A DNA stretch of 28,721 nt from HGM04593 sp045654645 (GTDB lineage Bacteria; Bacteroidota; Bacteroidia; Bacteroidales; Bacteroidaceae), in the NCBI GenBank assembly GCA_045654645.1, contig JAZONR010000045.1:1-28721 (forward strand), in the 5' to 3' direction. Below, one piece after another: positions 23,125 through 28,721 of this stretch. Made by a program: the position numbers and the translations under genes. Numbering within the stretch: the first letter of the stretch is position 1; the number at the start of each line of letters is the position of its first letter. The notes beneath the pieces are model-generated. The model ran no database searches, was not told where the DNA came from, and was given only the letters and a program-made list of their open reading frames with translations.

Positions 23125-24387
23125 TTATTCGCAGCTTCCGTGGCCGGTGCTGTCTATGCGGTAGAGCTTGTCGCTGGGGCGCACCTTGCAGGGAACTTTG
23201 AAGGAGACGCGGTCGCCCTTGCGCACCTTTTCAACGGTCTCAAGGTTTACGCGCGGGTCCTCGAGCGTAAGGTACACAGCACCCGTTGTGGGGCCGGTAA
23301 TTAAAATCTTGTCTCCGGCATTTATTTCTCCCGCCTCAATGAGGAACTCGCCAACGCCCAGGTTTGAGAAGTGTTTTATGGCTTTTCCTATATAAACCTT
23401 GCGCTCAGTTGCCTGTGAGCCATAGATGCTGCTCCATTCGCCAAGCTTTTGACCTTGGTAGTAGCCGTCCCAGAAGCCACGGTTGAAAACAGTCATCAAC
23501 CTCTCGTCCCAAGCGTCTTTCTTCTCCTCGGTAAACTCGCCGTCGAGGTAGGCGTTGATGGCTTCGTTGTAGCAACCGGCAACGGTCTGCACATATTCGG
23601 GTCCGCGGGCACGTCCTTCAATCTTGAATACGCGCACACCGCTCTCAACCATACGGTCTATGAAACGTATTGTCTTCAGGTCCTTTGGCGACATTATATA
23701 CTTGTTGTCCACCTCGAGCTCAATGTCGCTCTCTCTGTCTTTTACAATGTATCCTCGGCGGCACACCTGCATACACTGTCCGCGATTGGCGCTGCGTCCA
23801 AGCTGGTGCAGCGACAGATAGCATTTGCCCGATATTGCCATACACAGCGCACCGTGGCAGAACATCTCTATGCGTATGAGCTCACCCTTGGGGCCACAAA
23901 TATTCTCATCGATGATAACTTTGTGGATGGCGGCAACCTGGTCCATATTGAGCTCGCGCGCAAGCACCACCACGTCGGCAAACTGTGCATAGAACTTTAG
24001 CGCCTCACTGTTGCTTATGTTCAACTGTGTAGATAGGTGCACCTCCACGCCCACCTTGTTGCAATATTGCATAACAGCCACGTCGGCAGCGATGACAGCA
24101 GAAATGCCGCTCTCCTTTGCTGCGTCAATGATGGTGTACATCATTGCAAGGTCATCCTCGTAGATAATGGTGTTCACGGTCAGGTAGCTCTTTATCCCGT
24201 GGGTGTCGCAAATCTGGGCAATCTCTCTCAAATCATTGATTGTGAATGCGCTGGCAGAGTGTGCACGCATATTCAGGTGCTCAATGCCGAAATATATTGA
24301 ATTGGCGCCGGCTTGTATTGCGGCCGAAAGGCTCTCTCTTGAGCCCACCGGCGCCATTATCTCAAAATCACTTCTTTTGTACTTCAT
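23125..24387 (-). CDS. U32-family protein, TrhP-like tRNA uridine hydroxylation factor
   Basis: The 420-residue protein belongs to peptidase family U32, whose bacterial members TrhP (YegQ) and RlhA make 5-hydroxyuridine in tRNA or 5-hydroxycytidine in 23S rRNA rather than cut proteins. The signature ExFxxGALCxxxxGxCxxS fits residues 174-192 exactly. Cys182 and Cys189, plus Cys205 and Cys209 of NRGQCMQVCRRGY, can supply Fe-S ligands. The N-terminal (beta/alpha) part begins EIMAPVGSRESLSAAIQAGANSIYFG. The length favours TrhP over the longer RlhA. It is divergent from a tRNA dihydrouridine synthase, which fits a tRNA-modification role. Confidence 0.88.
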   Translation of the reverse strand: MKYKRSDFEIMAPVGSRESLSAAIQAGANSIYFGIEHLNMRAHSASAFTINDLREIAQICDTHGIKSYLTVNTIIYEDDLAMMYTIIDAAKESGISAVIAADVAVMQYCNKVGVEVHLSTQLNISNSEALKFYAQFADVVVLARELNMDQVAAIHKVIIDENICGPKGELIRIEMFCHGALCMAISGKCYLSLHQLGRSANRGQCMQVCRRGYIVKDRESDIELEVDNKYIMSPKDLKTIRFIDRMVESGVRVFKIEGRARGPEYVQTVAGCYNEAINAYLDGEFTEEKKDAWDERLMTVFNRGFWDGYYQGQKLGEWSSIYGSQATERKVYIGKAIKHFSNLGVGEFLIEAGEINAGDKILITGPTTGAVYLTLEDPRVNLETVEKVRKGDRVSFKVPCKVRPSDKLYRIDSTGHGSCE

Positions 24388-24395
24388 AATTGATA

Positions 24396-24440
24396 TTGCA
24401 TTTATAGGACAAAGATACTATCTTTGTAGCATAAAATCAA
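24396..24440. promoter_or_regulatory. Symmetric divergent promoter pair for U32 and dus genes
   Basis: The plus strand reads TTG (24396-24398), 20 nt, then TATCTTTG (24419-24426). The minus strand reads TTG (24440-24438), 20 nt, then TATCTTTG (24417-24410). Both match the Bacteroidetes -33/-7 promoter. The two -7 boxes form the perfect palindrome ACAAAGATACTATCTTTGT (24409-24427), centred on 24418. Each -33 element lies downstream of the other promoter's -7 box. Confidence 0.85.
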
Positions 24441-24448
24441 GTTACCGG

Positions 24449-25429
24449 ATGAAGATTGCAGATATTGAATTTGGAAAATACCCGGTGTTCCTTGCGCCAA
24501 TGGAGGATGTTACAGATGAGGCTTTCCGTCTTCTGTGCAAACGTTTCGGCGTTGATATGGTTTACACCGAGTTTGTATCGAGCGACGCGCTCATTCGTGA
24601 TGTAAACAGCACGTTGCGCAAGCTGAATATCTATGATGCCGAGCGCCCTGTGGCAATACAGATATATGGCAACGAAGTTGGACCAATGGTTGAGGCTGCC
24701 AAGAGGGTGGAGCAGGCGCGCCCCGATATTCTTGATATAAATTTTGGCTGTCCCGTTAAGAAAGTGGCCCGCAAAGGGTGCGGTGCAGGTATGCTGCAGA
24801 ATATTCCCAAGTTGTTGGAGATTACAAAAGCGGTTGTCGATGCAGTGAATATTCCCGTTACAGTAAAGACTCGTTTGGGTTGGGATGAGAATAGCAAATG
24901 CATTGTTGAGCTTGCCGAGCGTTTGCAGGACTGCGGCATTGCCGCTCTCACTGTTCACGGGCGCACGCGTGCTCAAATGTATACCGGTGATGCCGATTGG
25001 ACACTCATTGGTAAAATTAAGGAGAATCCCCGAATGTATATTCCCATCATTGGCAACGGTGATGTGAAGACCCCCGAGCGTGCCAAAGAGTGTTTTGACA
25101 GATATGGAGTCGATGCGGTGATGATTGGCCGTGCAAGCTTTGGCCAGCCTTGGATTTTTCGCGATGTGAAGCACTATCTTGAGCACGGAGAGCCGGCTGT
25201 GCCCTTTACTTTCAACGAGTGTATGGATGTTCTGCGCCAGCAGGTGCGCGATAGTGTGCAGTGGCTTGGCGAGCGCCCGGGGATTTTGCACGTGCGCCGA
25301 CATCTTGCGGCAACTCCGCTCCTAAAGGGGCTTGCCGATTTCCGTCCCCTGAGAATTGAGATGTTGCGCGCCGAGAAGGAGGATGAACTTATGGCCATTC
25401 TCGACCGAATTGTGGAGAATTATGCCTGA
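24449..25429 (+). CDS. dusB: tRNA-dihydrouridine synthase (DusB-like)
   Basis: Dus enzymes reduce uridines in the tRNA D-loop with FMN and NADPH. The 326-residue protein has the N-terminal FLAPMEDVTDEAFR FMN-barrel start, the catalytic Cys101 in NFGCPVKKVARKGCGAGML, VKTRLGW, the HGRTRAQMYTGDADW segment and GNGDVKTPE plus MIGRASFGQPW for FMN phosphate binding. The ATG at 24449 lies 23 nt after the -7 box of its promoter. Upstream in-frame codons reach back into the opposite-strand U32 gene and are rejected. The exact uridine position is not decidable here. Confidence 0.95.
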   Translation: MKIADIEFGKYPVFLAPMEDVTDEAFRLLCKRFGVDMVYTEFVSSDALIRDVNSTLRKLNIYDAERPVAIQIYGNEVGPMVEAAKRVEQARPDILDINFGCPVKKVARKGCGAGMLQNIPKLLEITKAVVDAVNIPVTVKTRLGWDENSKCIVELAERLQDCGIAALTVHGRTRAQMYTGDADWTLIGKIKENPRMYIPIIGNGDVKTPERAKECFDRYGVDAVMIGRASFGQPWIFRDVKHYLEHGEPAVPFTFNECMDVLRQQVRDSVQWLGERPGILHVRRHLAATPLLKGLADFRPLRIEMLRAEKEDELMAILDRIVENYA

Positions 25430-25460
25430 GCTTATGTTTTTTAACTGATATATTGGTGTT

Positions 25461-28400
25461 ATGAAAAGAGTTTTTTTGTCTTTGGTTACTCTACTGTTGC
25501 TGTGTGTTACATCCCCGGCCCAATCTTTTGTGGAGCCCGAGTTGAAGGCATTGTTGGGTGTTGATGATGCCGGACGATTGCCGGTAACCATTGTTTTAAA
25601 ATCTCAGGCCGATGTATTGTTGCCCAAGGCAAATGCCAAGGCTTGCAGCGGTGAGGAAAACAGACGTGCAACTGTGGTAAAGCAGCTCAAGAAACACTCT
25701 GCAGCTTCGCAGGAGTCGTTGCTCTCTTTTCTGCGGTCAAGTGAGAAACAAGGTGGTGTTTCAAATATAAGCAATTTGTGGGTTGCCAATGCAATTTGCT
25801 GCGAGGCAACTGCCGACATTATCAACCATATTGCTTCTCGCAATGATGTGGCCTCTATCGCTCTTGACAAGGATGTTGCAATGGCGTGCAATGCAGTTGT
25901 TGAAGATGTGGCACAAAGTGTGGTCGAAGCCCGTGCGGGCCTCACTCCACACATAATGCAAGTGCGGGCCCCACAAGTCTGGGAGCAGGGCTACACAGGA
26001 AAAAATGTTGTGGTGGCCATTCTCGATTCCGGCATCAATGATGAACATACCGACCTTAAAGACCATCTGTGGCAGGGTTATGCCGACACAGATGGTGATG
26101 GCAATGCCGATGACCCTGTGCACGGTTGGAACTTCTCGGTCAAGGATGTTAAGGGCAATTCCAATATAAAAGATGATTATGGCCACGGAACACACTGTGC
26201 CGGTATTATCTGCGGCGACGGCACATCGGGTAACATTGTTGGCATAGCTCCCGATGCAACGTTGATGGCCATAAAGACTATAGACAGGGCGGGCGGCGGC
26301 TCACCTGCAAAGATGATGAGGGGTGTGCAGTTTGCAATAGAGAATGGTGCCGACATAATAAGCATCTCTTCGGGATTTAAATCGAATCAAATAGGCACAG
26401 CCGACAAAGAGGCTTTGCGCAGAACTTTCGAGAGTGCTCTCTCGGCGGGAGTGATAGCCTTTGTTGCTGCAGGAAATGATGGTGAGGCTGATGGTGATGC
26501 TATGTATGTCGATGTTCCCGCCTCTTGCCCACCACCTTATCTTCACCCCGACCAGCAGTCTAATGGCGGCGGTCTTTCGGCTGTGGTGTGTGTTGGAGCT
26601 GTAAATAATGAGGACAAATACGCCACATTCTCTTCACCGGGCCCTGCCACCTGGCAAGATACAAGCTATGGCGACTACCCTCTTGGCAATGATGAGAACC
26701 ACATTGGTCTCTTACGTCCCGATATATGTGCTCCCGGTGATTATATTTTCTCCTTGAAGCACGATGATAATGACAAATATAAAATTATGTCGGGTACATC
26801 ACAGGCAACACCCTGTGCAGCAGGCATTGCGGCTCTTATGCTTGAGAAAAACAGTACACTCACCCCGTCCGATGTCTGCCGCATTATGGAGACAACAGCC
26901 CTCAAACTTTCCGAAAAGAAGAATAACTTCACGGGGTCGGGGCGTGTTGATGCCCTAAATGCAGTAAATGCTGTTGCAGCATCTGCAGGAGAACCCTTTT
27001 TGAAGGTTACCTCTTATAGCCCCGAACAAATTGCCAATGGTGTTACACCCGAACTGCATATAGTAGTTACCAACGAAGGCAAGGGTGTGTGCTCTCCCAA
27101 TGCGGTGCTTTCTCTCTTTTCCAATGACAGTTGTGTAACAATCGCAGAGAGTGGTTTGCCCTTGGGTTCTCTAGCATCGGGAGAATCGGTGGAAGTTGCA
27201 TATCCTGTGAATATATCTCCTGAAACGGCAAATGGCCACACTGTATATATCACGGCAGTAGCAACTGATGGCGAATATTCTTGGAGCCGTGAGCTTGTGT
27301 TTAGAGTGGATGCAAGTGCCAGAATTATTGGCCGCGTGAACAGCCCTCTTGCCGTGGCTCCCGGAAATGACATCGCCCTGAAAGTGGATGTGGTTAATGA
27401 AGGCAATGTCTCCACAACTTGTGAAACACCATTGACGCTTGCAATATCTTCGCGTTATGTAACAATGTTAAAGGATGAGGCCTCAATAGGCATCATTGCC
27501 CCGGGCGAAACGCAGACTGTGGAGTTTGTTTTTAATGTCAGTGAAGATGCTCCCGATGGCACAAGCCTGCAGTTCGACCTCTATGCTGTTCCCAACGGTT
27601 ATGCCAAAGCTGATGATTGCGTCTATGGTTTTGAATTGCATTATGACCGCTATGGCTATCTCGACAACGGTTTTGAGGGCTGGACAACCTTTGATGCAAG
27701 CGATAATGCGCGCAAACATCCTTGGTGGCACTCATCAATGTATGTAAAGCACAGGATGGAGTCTCCCGGCAGCAATTCTTCGGGAAAGGGGCACCTTGTG
27801 AGTGAGGCATATTGTGCTGCATCAATGTTGGAGTCTTCAATACCAATAGACAACTATCTTGTCTCTCCAAAGGTAAAGGCTACGGCAGATAGCAAGTTTA
27901 GTGTGAAGGCGCGTGTTCATTCAGCATCGTTTTATGATGAACACTTTGGCATTGCAGTCTCTGAAAGTGGAAATTCCAATGCATCATCCTTTAAAACAAT
28001 AAAGGAGTGGGTGATTGACCGCAGCTATGGTACCGATTGGCAAGAGTTTGGGGTAGACCTTTCGCAGTATGAAGGAAAGGAGATATATGTGGCAGTACGT
28101 CATTTCTTTACGCAGAAGGAGTGGAATGACTCGGATAACGGTTACTATTTATATGCGTTACACATCGACGATGCAATGTTTTCCGATGTTATAGATATGT
28201 CCGAAATGTTCAAAGAGAATAACTACAGCTATTTCTCTGTGGGTGTCGATTATAGTGTGAATACCGGTATAGATGCGTCTGCCGGTGAAGCAGTGGCCTC
28301 AATTGTTTTAGACGGTACTTCAATCTGTGTTGGTGGAGCAGCCGCAGGCAGTGTGGTTGGGGTCTATGATATTTGTGGGCGCAACCTGTTGAACTACTGC

Positions 28401-28514
28401 GTTTCGGATGGTGCAAAGGTGAGCATAGATGCTTCTCTGTTAGAGAAGGGTGTTTATGTTGTTAAGATGATGAGTGCAAGAGGCGCGTATGCCAAGAAAA
28501 TCCTGTTGCAGTGA
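25461..28514 (+). CDS. Secreted S8 subtilisin-like serine protease with T9SS-type C-terminal tail
   Basis: A 1017-residue extracellular protease. The signal peptide (1-20, cleavage SPA before Gln21) is followed by a propeptide-like region (about 25-160). The S8 domain (about 165-505) has Asp189 in ILDSGI, His242 in GHGTHCAG, the oxyanion Asn339 in AAGND and Ser447 in SGTSQATP. All four are intact, so the enzyme should be active. An Asp-rich DTDGDGNADD segment may bind calcium. Two Ig-like or CARDB-like domains (about 510-730) follow, then a jelly-roll of the cleaved-adhesin/choice-of-anchor-J type starting at DNGFEGWTTFD (about 734-935). The tail of about 70 residues, with VYDICGR and EKGVYVVKM, fits the T9SS type A sorting domain. 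Substrate is unknown. Confidence 0.92.
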   Translation: MKRVFLSLVTLLLLCVTSPAQSFVEPELKALLGVDDAGRLPVTIVLKSQADVLLPKANAKACSGEENRRATVVKQLKKHSAASQESLLSFLRSSEKQGGVSNISNLWVANAICCEATADIINHIASRNDVASIALDKDVAMACNAVVEDVAQSVVEARAGLTPHIMQVRAPQVWEQGYTGKNVVVAILDSGINDEHTDLKDHLWQGYADTDGDGNADDPVHGWNFSVKDVKGNSNIKDDYGHGTHCAGIICGDGTSGNIVGIAPDATLMAIKTIDRAGGGSPAKMMRGVQFAIENGADIISISSGFKSNQIGTADKEALRRTFESALSAGVIAFVAAGNDGEADGDAMYVDVPASCPPPYLHPDQQSNGGGLSAVVCVGAVNNEDKYATFSSPGPATWQDTSYGDYPLGNDENHIGLLRPDICAPGDYIFSLKHDDNDKYKIMSGTSQATPCAAGIAALMLEKNSTLTPSDVCRIMETTALKLSEKKNNFTGSGRVDALNAVNAVAASAGEPFLKVTSYSPEQIANGVTPELHIVVTNEGKGVCSPNAVLSLFSNDSCVTIAESGLPLGSLASGESVEVAYPVNISPETANGHTVYITAVATDGEYSWSRELVFRVDASARIIGRVNSPLAVAPGNDIALKVDVVNEGNVSTTCETPLTLAISSRYVTMLKDEASIGIIAPGETQTVEFVFNVSEDAPDGTSLQFDLYAVPNGYAKADDCVYGFELHYDRYGYLDNGFEGWTTFDASDNARKHPWWHSSMYVKHRMESPGSNSSGKGHLVSEAYCAASMLESSIPIDNYLVSPKVKATADSKFSVKARVHSASFYDEHFGIAVSESGNSNASSFKTIKEWVIDRSYGTDWQEFGVDLSQYEGKEIYVAVRHFFTQKEWNDSDNGYYLYALHIDDAMFSDVIDMSEMFKENNYSYFSVGVDYSVNTGIDASAGEAVASIVLDGTSICVGGAAAGSVVGVYDICGRNLLNYCVSDGAKVSIDASLLEKGVYVVKMMSARGAYAKKILLQ

Positions 28515-28582
28515 GTTATTCAGGATGTTGAGGCATTTACCTTGTGTAAGCCTCCTTCGCTTCTCAAATAGATAAGAAATAT

Positions 28583-28626
28583 GAGGGTGACCCAAAAGTC
28601 AAATTGGGTTACCCTTCTTCATTTTA
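28583..28626 (+). terminator. Terminator after the subtilase gene
   Basis: GGGTGACCCAA (28585-28595) pairs with TTGGGTTACCC (28604-28614) over 11 bp with one G-T pair, followed by a T-rich tract (TTCTTCATTTT). The section 28515-28582 between stop and hairpin shows no gene. Confidence 0.75.
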
Positions 28627-28664
28627 TTATTTCAGCGTTCAAATTGCCGTATGATAATAAAAAT

Positions 28665-28699
28665 ATAGCTATTCCATTGATAAACATTGGAATAGCTAT
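28665..28699. terminator. Inverted repeat at the right edge, probably a terminator of a convergent gene
   Basis: ATAGCTATTCCA (28665-28676) and TGGAATAGCTAT (28688-28699) are perfect 12-bp arms around an 11-nt loop. On the minus strand the stem is followed by ATTTTTATTAT, so it would best end a minus-strand gene lying to the right of the window. Confidence 0.6.
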
Positions 28700-28721
28700 T
28701 GTTTGTTTGGGAAATTTTTAT

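Noticed and set aside
24203..24448. An N-terminal extension of the dus gene by 82 codons from a GTG
   Set aside because: It would lie antisense to the U32 gene and upstream of the mapped promoter elements. The ATG at 24449 gives the standard Dus N-terminus.
28530..28554. Hairpin GAGGC/GCCTC just after the subtilase stop as a terminator
   Set aside because: Only five clear base pairs and no T-run. The hairpin at 28585-28614 is the better terminator.
1..28721. CRISPR array, insertion sequence, prophage, integrase or toxin-antitoxin module
   Set aside because: No regularly spaced repeats, transposase, phage structural or integrase motifs were seen on either strand. The tRNA-Ser 3' end has no visible direct repeat suggesting an integrated element.

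Overview
The window looks like a chromosomal segment of a gut-type Bacteroidales bacterium (Prevotellaceae, Muribaculaceae or Bacteroidaceae; genus not resolvable here). The evidence is family-level: -7 boxes of the Bacteroidetes form TAnnTTTG, starts without clear Shine-Dalgarno sequences, signal peptides followed by Gln, C-terminal tails resembling type IX secretion (T9SS) sorting signals, an exbB-exbD-exbD cluster, and Bacteroidales-style lpxK, punA and U32 proteins. No IS element, phage gene, CRISPR array, integrase or broken gene was seen.

Layout. 1-327 is a non-coding leader with a strong terminator. 328-5316 encodes a 1662-residue secreted glycosidase that joins a GH123-type beta-N-acetylgalactosaminidase module to a GH33-type sialidase module. 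5487-8609 is a minus-strand operon, lpxK-punA-thiL-small membrane protein. tRNA-Ser(GGA) at 8848-8935 is followed by exbB, a four-helix membrane protein and two exbD genes, the energy-transducing part of a TonB system. 11597-12896 is a minus-strand thyA-folA operon. From 13141 the plus strand carries an RsmF-like rRNA cytosine methyltransferase and dsbD. A packed five-gene run follows (16663-23049): GH3-family protein, Ig-like lipoprotein, cysS, glutaminyl cyclase, sufE. 23125-25429 holds a U32 protein (TrhP-like) and a dihydrouridine synthase transcribed divergently from one symmetric double promoter. 25461-28514 is a large secreted subtilase with a T9SS-type tail.

How the genes fit together. 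Most of the window is housekeeping: folate and thymidylate metabolism, lipid A, purine salvage, tRNA charging and modification, Fe-S assembly, and periplasmic redox. The accessory parts are the two large secreted proteins. All four predicted signal peptidase I substrates (glycosidase, ExbB, DsbD, subtilase) have Gln at +1, and the window also encodes the glutaminyl cyclase expected to convert such residues to pyroglutamate. The most notable items are the GH123-GH33 fusion, the palindromic divergent promoter at 24396-24440, and the leader of the rRNA methyltransferase gene, which has tandem palindromes and a 22-codon upstream ORF.
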